Origin: Scatosoma sp045542595
Lineage (GTDB): Bacteria > Bacillota > Clostridia > Christensenellales > Borkfalkiaceae
NCBI GenBank assembly: GCA_045542595.1
Contig: JAZQLI010000026.1
Location: forward strand, 1 to 64,000
Length of the DNA: 64,000 nt
Direction of reading: 5' to 3'
Shown piece after piece: positions 17,128 through 26,267 of this stretch; the stretch's first letter is position 1, and each line of letters opens with the position of its first letter. Below the pieces are notes generated by a model, which worked only from the letters and a program-made list of their open reading frames with translations, searched no databases and was not told where the DNA came from. Made by a program: the position numbers and the translations under genes.

Positions 17128-18936
17128 ATGGCGAAACCAAATTCTCTTTTAAGAAATTTTTGTATCATTGCACATATCGACCACGGTAAAAGCACCCTTG
17201 CGGACAGATTGATGGAACGCACGGGGCAGGTTTCCGAACGGGATATGGAAGAACAGCTGTTGGATAGTATGGATATCGAACGGGAGCGCGGTATTACTAT
17301 TAAGCTCACGCCCGTACGTATGTACTATACGGCAAAGGACGGACAGGAATACGAATTTAACCTTATCGATACCCCGGGACACGTAGACTTCACGTACGAA
17401 GTCAGTCGTTCGTTAGCGGCGTGCGAAGGTGCTATTTTGGTGGTGGACGCCACGCAAGGCGTAGAAGCGCAAACGCTTGCCAACGTATATCTTGCCATTG
17501 AAAACAACTTGGAAATTTTACCCGTTATCAATAAAATCGACCTTCCCAGCGCACGCATTGACGAAGTGAAAAAGGAAATAGAAGACGTTATAGGGTTAGA
17601 TGCGGAAGGCGTGCCTTGCGTTTCCGCAAAAGAAGGCACGAATATTGAAGATTTATTAGAAGCGATAACTACGTATTTCCCTGCGCCCAGCGGAGATACC
17701 GAAAATCCTTTAAAGGCACTGATATTTGATAGCTATTACGATAACTATAAAGGGGTTATTCTTTTCGTTCGCATTAAAGACGGTGAAGTGAAAGTAGGGG
17801 ATAAAATAAAAACGTTTTTATCGTCCACGGTATACGACGTAACCGAAGTGGGCGCGTTCGCACCCGGTTTACACCCCAAAGCAGTACTCAAAGCAGGGGA
17901 AGTAGGGTATATTGCCGCTTCGATAAAATCCATTCAAGACGTGGCGGTGGGCGATACGGTAACGCTTGCCACAAATCCCGCAAAAGAGCCGCTTCCCGGT
18001 TATAAAAAAGTACAACCCGTGGTATTTTGCGGTATTTACCCGTTAGACGGTAGTAAGTTTAACGATTTAAAAGAAGCCATTTTAAAATTACAACTCAACG
18101 ACGCGTCTTTAATTTTCGAACCGGATAATTCAGTTGCGCTCGGCTTTGGTTTTCGGTGTGGATTTTTAGGACTCTTGCATATGGAAATCATTCAAGAGCG
18201 TATCGAACGGGAATTCAACTTGGATATCATCACCACCGCGCCGTCGGTAAGCTATTTAGTGCATAAAACGGACGGCACGGAATTTTTCGTGGATAACCCG
18301 TCGCATTTGCCCGACCCTTCGGATATCGAATATATGGAAGAGCCCGTCGTAAAAGCGGAAGTGTATACCCCGCCCGATTATATGGGCCCCATTATGGATT
18401 TATGCAAGGAAAAACGGGGCGTGTTTCATAATATGACCTATTTGGACGAGCGACGTGTAAAACTAGAATATACGTTGCCCTTAAATGAAATTGTGTACGA
18501 CTTTTTCGACGGATTAAAATCCCGTACCAAAGGGTATGCTAGTTTCGATTACGAGCTTTCGGGCTATCAACGTTCCAAACTCGTTCGGTTGGATATTTTA
18601 CTCAACGGCGAGATATGCGACGCGCTTTCTACCATTGTATTTGAAGGTCGCGCATACGAACGTGGCAGGACGCTTTGCGAAAACTTAAAAGACGCTATTC
18701 CCCGTCAGTTGTTTGAAATCCCCGTGCAAGCGGCGGTAGGCGGCAAAATTATTGCACGCGAAACGGTAAAAGCCGTGCGTAAAGACGTACTTGCTAAATG
18801 TTACGGCGGCGATATTACGCGAAAACGTAAACTCCTTGAAAAACAAAAAGAAGGGAAAAAGCGTATGCGTAAAGTGGGCACGGTCGACGTTCCCAGCGAA
18901 GTATTTATGGAAATTCTTAAAACGAATAAAGATTAA
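17128..18936 (+). CDS. lepA: Elongation factor 4 (LepA)
   Basis: This 602-residue translational GTPase acts on the ribosome during initiation or stalled elongation. G1 is AHIDHGKST, G3 is DTPGHVDF and G4 NKID. The EF-G-like domains and the LepA-specific C-terminal domain, ending in RKVGTVDVPSEVF, are all present. The length matches the family. hemW starts ten bases after the stop, an arrangement common in Bacillota. Confidence 0.97.
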   Translation: MAKPNSLLRNFCIIAHIDHGKSTLADRLMERTGQVSERDMEEQLLDSMDIERERGITIKLTPVRMYYTAKDGQEYEFNLIDTPGHVDFTYEVSRSLAACEGAILVVDATQGVEAQTLANVYLAIENNLEILPVINKIDLPSARIDEVKKEIEDVIGLDAEGVPCVSAKEGTNIEDLLEAITTYFPAPSGDTENPLKALIFDSYYDNYKGVILFVRIKDGEVKVGDKIKTFLSSTVYDVTEVGAFAPGLHPKAVLKAGEVGYIAASIKSIQDVAVGDTVTLATNPAKEPLPGYKKVQPVVFCGIYPLDGSKFNDLKEAILKLQLNDASLIFEPDNSVALGFGFRCGFLGLLHMEIIQERIEREFNLDIITTAPSVSYLVHKTDGTEFFVDNPSHLPDPSDIEYMEEPVVKAEVYTPPDYMGPIMDLCKEKRGVFHNMTYLDERRVKLEYTLPLNEIVYDFFDGLKSRTKGYASFDYELSGYQRSKLVRLDILLNGEICDALSTIVFEGRAYERGRTLCENLKDAIPRQLFEIPVQAAVGGKIIARETVKAVRKDVLAKCYGGDITRKRKLLEKQKEGKKRMRKVGTVDVPSEVFMEILKTNKD

Positions 18937-18946
18937 AGGTAAAATT

Positions 18947-20080
18947 ATGGCAGGTATTTATATTCACGTACCCTTTTGTCGGCACAAATGCTCCTATTGC
19001 GATTTCACGTCCTTCCCCGATAAAATCGACTATGCGGAAGCGTATATGGCGTGTTTGTATAAAGAGCTTAAAATGCGCGGCGAAGAATTGAAAAATTACG
19101 TCTTCGACACCGTATATTTTGGGGGCGGCACGCCTTCGTACATTCCGCCTAAACTCATTAAAGGGGCAATGAATCAAATTAAAAAGTGTTTCCGTCTTGC
19201 CAAAAATGCGGAAATCACGTTAGAACTCAATCCCGGTACGATAGGGGAAGGGAAAGTGCAAACGTACTTAAGCGCGGGTATTAACCGTTTTTCTATCGGT
19301 TTGCAAACGGCTATCGACGAACAACTTGTCGATTTAGGCAGAATTCATAACGCGCAGGACTACGTATTTGCGACGAAACTTTTGAAAGGGCAAAATTTCA
19401 GTACCGACGTGATGCTGGGCTTAAAAAACCAAACGAAGGAAGACGTACGTAAAACGATAGAACTTGCGCACCTTTGCGGCTCGAAGCATATATCTATGTA
19501 CGCGCTCACCGTAGAAGACGGCACGCCTATTTATACCGACTATTTAAACGGCGAACTGCCCGATAGCGACGAGGTTGCCGAATTGTACGAATACGGCAGA
19601 CAACTACTCGCGGAAAAGGGTTATAAGCGGTACGAAATTTCCAACTTCGCCATTCCCGGTTATGAAAGTAAACATAACTTAAACTACTGGAAGCGGGGCG
19701 AATATATCGGCGTAGGCGTTTCGGCAAGCTCGTTTATGCAAGGCAAACGCTTTACAAATACCTTCGATTTAGACGAGTATATGAAATGTATTATTTCAGG
19801 CTTCTATCCTGCAGTAACGAGCGAACAGGTGAGCGTAGACGACGCGAAGTTCGAATTTATTATGCTTGCGCTCCGCACGAAATACGGAGTGGATATGGAA
19901 GCCTATAAAAAAGAGTTTGGCAGTTCGCTTGCGGAAGATTTTCCTACGGCACTTAAAAAGACGGCGCAGTATTTAAATTTAAACGGTAGCATACTCACGA
20001 TAAAGGACGAATATTTATACGTGCAAAATTCGATATTGATGCCGTTTATGGAAGAACCGCGAACGACGGAAACTAACTAA
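18947..20080 (+). CDS. hemW: Heme chaperone HemW (radical SAM, HemN-like)
   Basis: This is a 377-residue radical SAM protein. The cluster motif is CRHKCSYC near residue 11, followed by GGGTPSYI. The HNLNYW signature (about 242-247) marks the HemW class, which binds heme and hands it to target enzymes, rather than true coproporphyrinogen oxidases. The start at 18947 is inferred from AAAGGT nine bases upstream. A longer open frame reaches into lepA but lacks support. It is coupled to lepA. Confidence 0.9.
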   Translation: MAGIYIHVPFCRHKCSYCDFTSFPDKIDYAEAYMACLYKELKMRGEELKNYVFDTVYFGGGTPSYIPPKLIKGAMNQIKKCFRLAKNAEITLELNPGTIGEGKVQTYLSAGINRFSIGLQTAIDEQLVDLGRIHNAQDYVFATKLLKGQNFSTDVMLGLKNQTKEDVRKTIELAHLCGSKHISMYALTVEDGTPIYTDYLNGELPDSDEVAELYEYGRQLLAEKGYKRYEISNFAIPGYESKHNLNYWKRGEYIGVGVSASSFMQGKRFTNTFDLDEYMKCIISGFYPAVTSEQVSVDDAKFEFIMLALRTKYGVDMEAYKKEFGSSLAEDFPTALKKTAQYLNLNGSILTIKDEYLYVQNSILMPFMEEPRTTETN

Positions 20081-20086
20081 AACATA

Positions 20087-20100
20087 AGGGCAGGTACGCG
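20087..20100 (+). repeat. GGGCAGGTACGC word, copy upstream of aroK
   Basis: This exact copy lies six bases after the hemW stop and seven bases before the aroK start. Its AGGG/CAGG part is the only Shine-Dalgarno-like sequence for aroK. Confidence 0.6.
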
Positions 20101-20105
20101 TTGAA

Positions 20106-20606
20106 ATGAAAAACAACATTATTTTAATAGGTATGCCGGGGAGTGGAAAAACTACGCTCGGCACGGAGCTTTCCGAAAAGCTGGGATACGGTTATATCGA
20201 TAGCGATAGCGTAATCGTTGCGCGCGAGGGCAAACGTTTAAACGAAATCATTGCCGAAGTGGGTAGGGAAGCGTTTTTAGACATTGAAGCAAAGGTAAAT
20301 AGCGAACTTTGCGCGGATAGGTGCGTCATCGCCACAGGCGGTAGCGTTATTTATCGCGATACGGCTATGCAAAAGCTGAAACAGCTTGGTAAAATTGTAT
20401 ACTTACAACTCCCTTATGAAGTAATTAAACGCCGTTTGGGCGATTTAAAAAAACGCGGTGTGGCATTAAAAGACGGGTTTACCTTAAAAGATTTATACGA
20501 CGAACGAACGCCGTTATATGAAAAATACGCCGACGTTATCGTTCCGTTAAACGGACAATCGATAGCGCAAGCGGTGGAAAAAATCGTGGAGATTTTGCAG
20601 CAATGA
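20106..20606 (+). CDS. aroK: Shikimate kinase
   Basis: This 166-residue cytosolic kinase phosphorylates shikimate in aromatic amino acid synthesis. The P-loop is GMPGSGKTT (9-17), the shikimate-binding residues are in YIDSDSVI and in ATGGSVIYR, and the lid contains RLGDLKKRG. Other aromatic-pathway genes are not in the window. Its ribosome site is poor and seems to come from the GGGCAGGTACGC word. The stop overlaps the panE start as ATGA. Confidence 0.93.
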   Translation: MKNNIILIGMPGSGKTTLGTELSEKLGYGYIDSDSVIVAREGKRLNEIIAEVGREAFLDIEAKVNSELCADRCVIATGGSVIYRDTAMQKLKQLGKIVYLQLPYEVIKRRLGDLKKRGVALKDGFTLKDLYDERTPLYEKYADVIVPLNGQSIAQAVEKIVEILQQ

Positions 20607-21658
20607 CAAACGTAAAACAAGCGAAAATCGCCATATACGGCGCAGGGGCAATGGGTACGGTTTTAGGTACGCTTTTAACGCTCGGCGGTTTGGAAAACGT
20701 ATATCTTATTACACGCAATAAAGCGCACGTGCACGGCTTGCAAACCAAAGGCGCAACGCTTGTATGCACGGCGGAAAATGAAAAACGCACTTCCCCTGTA
20801 AAGGCGCTTTTGCCCGAAGAAATGCAGGGCACGTACGACGTGATATTTTTGATGACCAAACAACGGGATAACGAAACTATTTTACGCTCGCTTTTGCCGT
20901 TTATGCACAAGGATACCGTTGTTTGCACTACGCAAAACGGCTTACCCGAACGCTCGGTAGAAGAAGTGGTAGGCGCAAGACGTACCTTTGGCGGCGTGGC
21001 TTCGTTTGGCGCGACGTTTATCGGCGAAGGCAAGGTGGAATTGACTTCCGCGTTTTTAGGAATGCGCATACAAGTGGCTTCCCTTTCGGGCGATAGGGAA
21101 AAGGAAACGTTTTTACAGTCCGTTTTATCGCACGCAGGCAAGCCCATTCAAAACGAAAACTTTGCTCAAATTGCGGAAAATTTACAAGGCGCAAGGTGGA
21201 GTAAGCTTGCCATCAACGCGGCGTTTTCGGGCTTGTCCGTCGTTACGGGGTTAACGTTTGGGGAAATTGCCAAAATTAAAAAAACGCGCAAAATTGCGCT
21301 GGGTATTTTACGGGAATGTATGTCCGTAGCCAACGCTATGGGCGTGGAACTTGAGCCTATGCAAGGCCACGATATGCAAAAACTGCTGGGCGGAAACGGA
21401 TTTTTCAAAACGTCGTTTGCGTTATTTGCTTTGCCTATTGCAATGAAACGGCATAAACATTTGGTTTCGGGTATGTTAAAGGACGTACAAAACGGTAAAA
21501 AATGCGAAATTGATTATATTGACGGCGTAGTGGTACAACGCGGTAAAGAAGCAGGCGTAGAAACGCCCCTTTGTGAAAAGGTAGTTGAAATTGTACATGG
21601 CATTGAAAACGGATTATACGAAACGGCTTTGGAAAACGTCGATTTTTTTAAACAGTAA
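20603..21658 (+). CDS. Ketopantoate reductase family protein
   Basis: This 351-residue protein belongs to the 2-dehydropantoate 2-reductase family, which makes pantoate for pantothenate and CoA. The nucleotide site is YGAGAMG at the N terminus. The catalytic Lys and Asn lie in KLAINAAFSGLSV, and the acidic residue in KKCEIDYIDG. Several paralogues in this family have other ketoacid substrates, so the exact substrate is not certain. It shares ATGA with aroK. The pantothenate kinase coaX lies 7 kb downstream, consistent with an active CoA route. Confidence 0.82.
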   Translation: MTNVKQAKIAIYGAGAMGTVLGTLLTLGGLENVYLITRNKAHVHGLQTKGATLVCTAENEKRTSPVKALLPEEMQGTYDVIFLMTKQRDNETILRSLLPFMHKDTVVCTTQNGLPERSVEEVVGARRTFGGVASFGATFIGEGKVELTSAFLGMRIQVASLSGDREKETFLQSVLSHAGKPIQNENFAQIAENLQGARWSKLAINAAFSGLSVVTGLTFGEIAKIKKTRKIALGILRECMSVANAMGVELEPMQGHDMQKLLGGNGFFKTSFALFALPIAMKRHKHLVSGMLKDVQNGKKCEIDYIDGVVVQRGKEAGVETPLCEKVVEIVHGIENGLYETALENVDFFKQ

Positions 21659-21689
21659 ATAGAAAAAAACAAAAAGAAGGTATACAGGT

Positions 21690-23330
21690 ATGGATTTAAT
21701 AAAACTTGCAAATGCGCTTATCCCCGACGAGAACGTAAAGGATTTAGAATTTTACGAAGCGCAATATCCCGAAAGAAATTTAGAAAAAGGCGCACAGGTT
21801 ACCCGTCTTGCGCCCAGCCCCACGGGCTTTATGCATATCGGTAATTTATTTGTTGCACTCGCTAACGAGCGTATCGCGCACCAAAGCGGCGGCGTGTTCT
21901 ATCTCCGCATAGAAGATACCGACGAAAAACGTAAAGTGGAAGGCGCGGTGGAAGTTATTCATTCGTCTTTGAAATATTTCGACGTACTCTTTGACGAAGG
22001 CGCAGATTTGGGTGGCGACTACGGTCCGTACTATCAACGCCAACGCGCGGAAGTGTATCACGCGTACGCTAAGGAACTTATCAAAAAAGGTTTGGCATAT
22101 CCCTGTTTTTGCACGGAAGAAGATTTGGAAAATACCCGTAACCATCAAACGGAAAACAAACTGCTTCCCGGTTATTACGGCGAATTTGCAAAATGCCGCA
22201 ATTTAACGGAAGAAGAAATTTATAAAAATTTAAAAGCAGGCAAGCCGTACGTTATCCGTTTAAAATCGCAGGGCGACGTGGACGTGAAGCATACCTTCCA
22301 CGACGAAGTGAAAGGGGATATTACCGTAACCGAAAACAATCAAGACGTAGTCATTTTGAAATCGGACGGTATTCCTACTTACCATTTTGCGCACGCCATT
22401 GACGACCATTTTATGCGCACCACGCTGGTTATTCGCGGTGAAGAATGGCTCTCTTCCTTGCCTATTCATATCGAACTTTTCAAAGTGCTCGGTTTTAAAC
22501 TCCCTAAATACGGGCACAACTGTTCCATTCAAAAAATCGACGGGGAAACGCGTAGAAAACTTTCTAAGCGTAAAGACCCCGAAGCTTCGCTTACCTTCTA
22601 TCGCGAACAGGGCTATACGAAAGAAGCGGTGCGTACGTATATGATGACGCTCTTAAATTCTAACTTTGAAGAATGGCTTTTGAAATTCCCCGATAAGCCG
22701 TTGGAAGAATTTAAGTATTCCATTAACAAAATGGGTAAAAGCGGCGCGCTTTTCGATATTGTAAAACTCAACGATATCGCAAAAACGTGTATGGCGAAAC
22801 TCTCCGAAGAAGAAGCGTTTACGTTCTTTAAAACGTGGGCAAATGAGTACGGCACAAGCGCGCAAAAGGCATATTTTACCAATAAGGAATATATGCTGAA
22901 GGTGCTGGCGCTTTGTATGGGTATCGGCGGTAAAAAGAGGAGAAAAGATTTTATTTGCGCCAAACAAGCTATGGATATGGTGGCGTATTTCTTCCCCGCG
23001 ACGTTTGCCCCCGAATACGTTTACCGCTTCGATAATGCAACGGTAAAGAAAGTTTTAAGCGGTTTTAAGTCGGTTTATGCGTACGGGGACGATTGCAGCA
23101 CGTGGTTTGATAAAGTGAAAGCAGTGGCGGCGGAAAACGGATTTGCTACCGATATGAAAGCGTATAAAGCAGACCCTACGGCATTCCCGGGAAACGTTTC
23201 CGACGTGGCGGAAATGCTGCGTATTGCAACGACGGGGCTTGCCAACACGCCCGATTTGTGGACGATTATGCAAATTTTGGGCGAAGAAGAAACGCTTGCG
23301 CGCTTGGATAAAGCTATCGCAGCGTTATAA
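21690..23330 (+). CDS. gltX: Glutamyl-tRNA synthetase
   Basis: This 546-residue class I synthetase charges tRNA-Glu. The HIGH-type motif is HIGN within APSPTGFMHIGNLF, and the KMSKS-type loop is KLSKRKD. The anticodon-binding alpha-helical domain occupies the C-terminal third. At 546 residues it is longer than the usual 480-residue form, with about 25 extra residues at the N terminus. It closes the operon, with a strong terminator 17 bases after the stop. Confidence 0.95.
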   Translation: MDLIKLANALIPDENVKDLEFYEAQYPERNLEKGAQVTRLAPSPTGFMHIGNLFVALANERIAHQSGGVFYLRIEDTDEKRKVEGAVEVIHSSLKYFDVLFDEGADLGGDYGPYYQRQRAEVYHAYAKELIKKGLAYPCFCTEEDLENTRNHQTENKLLPGYYGEFAKCRNLTEEEIYKNLKAGKPYVIRLKSQGDVDVKHTFHDEVKGDITVTENNQDVVILKSDGIPTYHFAHAIDDHFMRTTLVIRGEEWLSSLPIHIELFKVLGFKLPKYGHNCSIQKIDGETRRKLSKRKDPEASLTFYREQGYTKEAVRTYMMTLLNSNFEEWLLKFPDKPLEEFKYSINKMGKSGALFDIVKLNDIAKTCMAKLSEEEAFTFFKTWANEYGTSAQKAYFTNKEYMLKVLALCMGIGGKKRRKDFICAKQAMDMVAYFFPATFAPEYVYRFDNATVKKVLSGFKSVYAYGDDCSTWFDKVKAVAAENGFATDMKAYKADPTAFPGNVSDVAEMLRIATTGLANTPDLWTIMQILGEEETLARLDKAIAAL

Positions 23331-23346
23331 TGTAAACGAGTATAAT

Positions 23347-23385
23347 AAACCGAGCCGAAATCGTGAAAGATTTCGGCTCGGTTTT
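23347..23385. terminator. Strong bidirectional terminator after gltX
   Basis: A perfect 16-bp stem (23347-23362 with 23369-23384) closed by a GTGAAA loop, lying between the convergent gltX and TSCPD genes. Confidence 0.92.
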
Positions 23386-23405
23386 ATAAAACAAAGGAAA
23401 ACTAT

Positions 23406-23663
23406 TTAAGCGTTGTTTAAAGAAGCTTTATATTCGCCAATGGCTTTGGAAAGCTGGTCGGGACAAGACGTATTATTACGACAACGGATACCGGCAAGCA
23501 AAGCGGCTACTTCGTCGATATCTTTTCCTTCGACAAGCTTTGCAATCCCTTGCAAGTTACCGCCGCAACCGCCGATAAAACGGACGTTATGCATTTTGTT
23601 GTTTGCGTCCACGTCGAATAAAATTTGACGGGAACACGTGCCTCTGGTAGAATAAGTAAACAT
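23406..23663 (-). CDS. TSCPD domain protein (TIGR03905-type), function unknown
   Basis: This 85-residue protein carries the TSCPD motif at NNTSCPDQL near the C terminus, with further conserved cysteines in GTCSRQI and GGCGGN and in GIRC. TSCPD domains also occur at the C terminus of some vitamin B12-dependent ribonucleotide reductases. The stand-alone form is common in Clostridia and uncharacterised. The cysteine pattern suggests metal or Fe-S binding (inference). The ATG at 23663 has GAGGTG seven bases upstream, preferred over a GTG 15 bases earlier. Confidence 0.8.
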   Translation of the reverse strand: MFTYSTRGTCSRQILFDVDANNKMHNVRFIGGCGGNLQGIAKLVEGKDIDEVAALLAGIRCRNNTSCPDQLSKAIGEYKASLNNA

Positions 23664-23704
23664 ATAAAAACACCTCACGTAAATTATTTATGATTTTTGA
23701 TAAA

Positions 23705-24232
23705 TTAATCCACCAACGTATCGTAAATGGCAGAATATAATTCGGAAGCCTTGCTTTCCCAATTTTTATAGATATTTTGTGCCGTTTTCTTATCGGGAAC
23801 GACAAATTTCAATTCAAGCATCGGTTGTACGGGCGCAAGTATTTTTACAAATACGGTATACGTACCGTCTACGTTTTGATAATAATCGGCTTTACATTCT
23901 TGCCGATTACGCAGTTTGCCGCTATTCTTTTTTACAAATGCGGAAATTTCGTCGCGAATGCTTTTGGGAATATTAATATAGAAATTATTTAAGCTCTCTC
24001 TGCCGTCGCTGGTAATGATATATAACGGTTCTTCTTCCGCGGAAGAAATACGGCAAATAAATCCGTCGTCAAGGAGTTTTGGGATAAGCTCTACGCAGTC
24101 CATATAATTGAGCCACGTATTTCCAGCGGTGCACATTTCGACAATCGTGCGTTCGGAAAGGGCGCTTTCCATTTTATCAAAAACGAAAAGCACAATCAAT
24201 TTATTAACGGACGTTTCACCTTGTATTTGCAT
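23705..24232 (-). CDS. DUF4364-like winged-helix protein
   Basis: This 175-residue protein has an N-terminal winged-helix-like region (about 1-75, with VNKLIVLFVFDKMESALSE and YIITSDGRESL) and a C-terminal beta-rich domain. The pattern matches the uncharacterised DUF4364 family of Clostridia, perhaps a transcription regulator. AAGGAG precedes the start. TSCPD follows 41 bases downstream with no promoter visible, so the two are probably co-transcribed. Confidence 0.65.
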   Translation of the reverse strand: MQIQGETSVNKLIVLFVFDKMESALSERTIVEMCTAGNTWLNYMDCVELIPKLLDDGFICRISSAEEEPLYIITSDGRESLNNFYINIPKSIRDEISAFVKKNSGKLRNRQECKADYYQNVDGTYTVFVKILAPVQPMLELKFVVPDKKTAQNIYKNWESKASELYSAIYDTLVD

Positions 24233-24256
24233 TGCGTATTACTCCTTGTTTCATTT

Positions 24257-24281
24257 AAAAAACCGCGGTAAAATCCCGCGG
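24257..24281 (-). terminator. Terminator of the HPr-like gene
   Basis: On the - strand CCGCGG, a seven-base loop, CCGCGG and then TTTTTT. Confidence 0.85.
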
Positions 24282-24302
24282 CTTTCTTCGGGTTGGTAAA
24301 AG

Positions 24303-24530
24303 TTATACTTCAAATTTTTTCAGCTTTTCTAACAATTCTTCACAATCGTCGCTGTATATTTCCACGGTAATCGGTTGGGATAATTCCAATGAAAAAATCC
24401 CTAAAATAGATTTTGCATCGACAACGTATCTGCCGCTTTTAAGTAAAATCTCAAAAGGATATGCTTGCGTAATATTTACAAATTCCTTTACCGACTGCGC
24501 CATTTCCAACGAAATTTTCACCGATCTCAT
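24303..24530 (-). CDS. HPr-like protein without the phosphorylatable histidine
   Basis: This 75-residue protein aligns with the HPr/Crh fold. The region around regulatory Ser46 is kept as AKSILGIFSLEL (Ser41 here), and the flanking strands and the last helix match. The stretch that carries the active-site histidine (the xGxHxRPA loop) is missing: the first strand runs straight into MAQSVKEFVNITQAYPFEI. It therefore cannot relay phosphate from PEP like HPr, but might be a Crh-like partner of a catabolite regulator (inference). AGGAG precedes the start, and it has its own strong promoter and terminator. Confidence 0.78.
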   Translation of the reverse strand: MRSVKISLEMAQSVKEFVNITQAYPFEILLKSGRYVVDAKSILGIFSLELSQPITVEIYSDDCEELLEKLKKFEV

Positions 24531-24563
24531 AAAACGTCTCCTAACGCGAATGGAATTGCATAT

Positions 24564-24592
24564 ATTATAGCGGATAATTTTAATAAAATCAA
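24564..24592 (-). promoter_or_regulatory. SigA promoter of the HPr-like gene
   Basis: On the - strand TTGATT (24592-24587), a 17-base spacer and TATAAT (24569-24564). Confidence 0.82.
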
Positions 24593-24634
24593 GATATTTT
24601 GCCGAAAAATATTTATTATTTTTTTATTTTGTGC

Positions 24635-24640
24635 TATAAT
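24635..24640 (+). promoter_or_regulatory. Extended -10 promoter of the Nudix gene
   Basis: TGC-TATAAT ends 56 bases before the start. The -35 region (TTTATT at 24612) is weak. Confidence 0.6.
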
Positions 24641-24696
24641 GATAACAAATCGAAAAAAACTTGTCTATTTTGCCGAACGGTAAAAAAGGAGCTCTT

Positions 24697-25236
24697 ATGC
24701 ACGAATACGTAGAAAAAACAGTCCAAAAAAATTACGTTTATAAAGGAAAAATATTATCCCTGCGCGTGGACGACGCCTTGCTTCCCAACGGAAAACCCTG
24801 CAAGCGAGAAATTGTCGACCACAGCGGCGGCGCGTGCGCGTTGTACGTAGAAGACAATAAAATATTATTCGTGCGACAATACCGCTACGCCTATGGGGAA
24901 AGCGTATATGAACTTCCGGCAGGAAAATGCGATAACGGGGAAAACCCTGCTGTTGCCGCCGCAAGAGAACTCGCTGAAGAAACGGGCGTGTTGGCGGATA
25001 AATGTACGTTGCTTTTTGAAGTATATCCTTCGCCAGGCTATACCAACGAAAAAATTTACGTCTACTTAGCAGAAGGTGGGAAACGCCAACCCCAAAAGCT
25101 TGACGAAGGGGAGTTTTTAGACGTCGTTTGGTTGCCGATAGATAAAGTAAAAACTATGCTGCGCTTGGGTGAGTTGAAAGACGCGAAAACGATAATTGCC
25201 TTGCAAGCCTATTTTTTACGGGAAAATAAGTTGTGA
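24697..25236 (+). CDS. Nudix hydrolase, ADP-ribose pyrophosphatase type
   Basis: This 179-residue enzyme hydrolyses nucleoside diphosphate sugars such as ADP-ribose. The Nudix box GKCDNGENPAVAAARELAEETG matches GX5EX7REUXEEXG. The preceding FVRQYRYA and ELPAGK are typical of the ADP-ribose branch, as is the Pro-Gly pair in YPSPGYTNEK. AAAGGAG precedes the ATG at 24697. An upstream open extension has no start support. Confidence 0.9.
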   Translation: MHEYVEKTVQKNYVYKGKILSLRVDDALLPNGKPCKREIVDHSGGACALYVEDNKILFVRQYRYAYGESVYELPAGKCDNGENPAVAAARELAEETGVLADKCTLLFEVYPSPGYTNEKIYVYLAEGGKRQPQKLDEGEFLDVVWLPIDKVKTMLRLGELKDAKTIIALQAYFLRENKL

Positions 25237-25264
25237 TATTTTTTGAAAAACTTCCGTCAAATAC

Positions 25265-25293
25265 TTGACGAAATATCTTTCCTTTGTTATACT
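25265..25293 (+). promoter_or_regulatory. SigA promoter of the lipid kinase gene
   Basis: TTGACG (25265-25270), a 17-base spacer and an extended TGT-TATACT (25288-25293). Confidence 0.82.
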
Positions 25294-25340
25294 ATATGTA
25301 ATATGTTTTTATGACATTTTACAATAAAGGAAAGGAACAA

Positions 25341-26180
25341 ATGAAAAAATATCACGTTTTATACAATCCGCACGCAGGTTGCGGAACGGGCGAAGCGGAA
25401 GCGAAAAAGTTGGAAGAAACGTTAGGGGAAATTGCCCTTACGGATATGACGAAAATTGAAGATTACGCTCAGTTTTTTTCACAGTTGAACGACGATGAAG
25501 AAGTGGTGGTTTGCGGCGGCGACGGTACGCTAAATTGTTTTGTCAATCAAGCGGGGGAAGCGGCGCAAACGAAAGCGGTTTCCTATTATGCTTGCGGTAG
25601 CGGTAACGATTTTATGCGCGAAGTGCAAACGGAAGCAGGCAAAACGGTCGCTTTAAACGAATACATAAAAAATTTACCGACGGTAACGGTCAATAATAAA
25701 ACGTACCGCTTTATTAACGGAATCGGTTTCGGTATCGACGGATATTGTTGTGAAGAAGGGGATAAGCTGCGCGCCAAGACAAGTAAGCCCATCAATTATA
25801 CGGGGATAGCTATTAAAGGATTGTTATTCCGCTACAAGCCTACGGACGCGACGGTGATTGTGGACGGTAAGGAATACCGTTTTAAAAAGGTTTGGCTTGC
25901 ACCTACTATGAACGGGAAATATTACGGCGGCGGTATGATTCCCACGCCCGAGCAAAACCGCAACGACGATACACTTTCGGTAATGATATTCCACGGAACG
26001 GGCAAATTAAAATCTTTAATGATATTCCCGTCTATTTTCAAGGGAGAGCACGTAAAGCATACGAAACATATCACCGTGCTTTCCGGTAAGGAAATTACGG
26101 TAAGATACGATAGTCCTCGAGCGTTACAAATCGACGGCGAAACGATTTCGGGGGTAACCGAATATACGGCGAGAAAATAA
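25341..26180 (+). CDS. Diacylglycerol kinase family lipid kinase
   Basis: This 279-residue protein has the YegS/DgkB-type kinase fold. The nucleotide loop is VVCGGDGTLNCF near residue 64, the early NPHAGCGTG and the GSGNDF motif are present, and the C-terminal beta sandwich ends in RALQIDGE. Enzymes of this family phosphorylate diacylglycerol or related lipids for phospholipid recycling. The substrate is not determined by the sequence. The ATG at 25341 has AAAGGAAAGGAA upstream. Confidence 0.88.
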   Translation: MKKYHVLYNPHAGCGTGEAEAKKLEETLGEIALTDMTKIEDYAQFFSQLNDDEEVVVCGGDGTLNCFVNQAGEAAQTKAVSYYACGSGNDFMREVQTEAGKTVALNEYIKNLPTVTVNNKTYRFINGIGFGIDGYCCEEGDKLRAKTSKPINYTGIAIKGLLFRYKPTDATVIVDGKEYRFKKVWLAPTMNGKYYGGGMIPTPEQNRNDDTLSVMIFHGTGKLKSLMIFPSIFKGEHVKHTKHITVLSGKEITVRYDSPRALQIDGETISGVTEYTARK

Positions 26181-26198
26181 AAAAAGACGGCAAAAAAC

Positions 26199-26230
26199 AA
26201 AAAGCACGCTTTCATAGCGTGCTTTTTGCT
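26199..26230. terminator. Bidirectional terminator
   Basis: AAAAAGCACGCT pairs with AGCGTGCTTTTT around a TTCAT loop, between the convergent lipid kinase and Cys-rich membrane protein genes. Confidence 0.9.
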
Positions 26231-26267
26231 TGTCAATGAACAAAATGCAAGGAGAAAAGAAGGGCAA

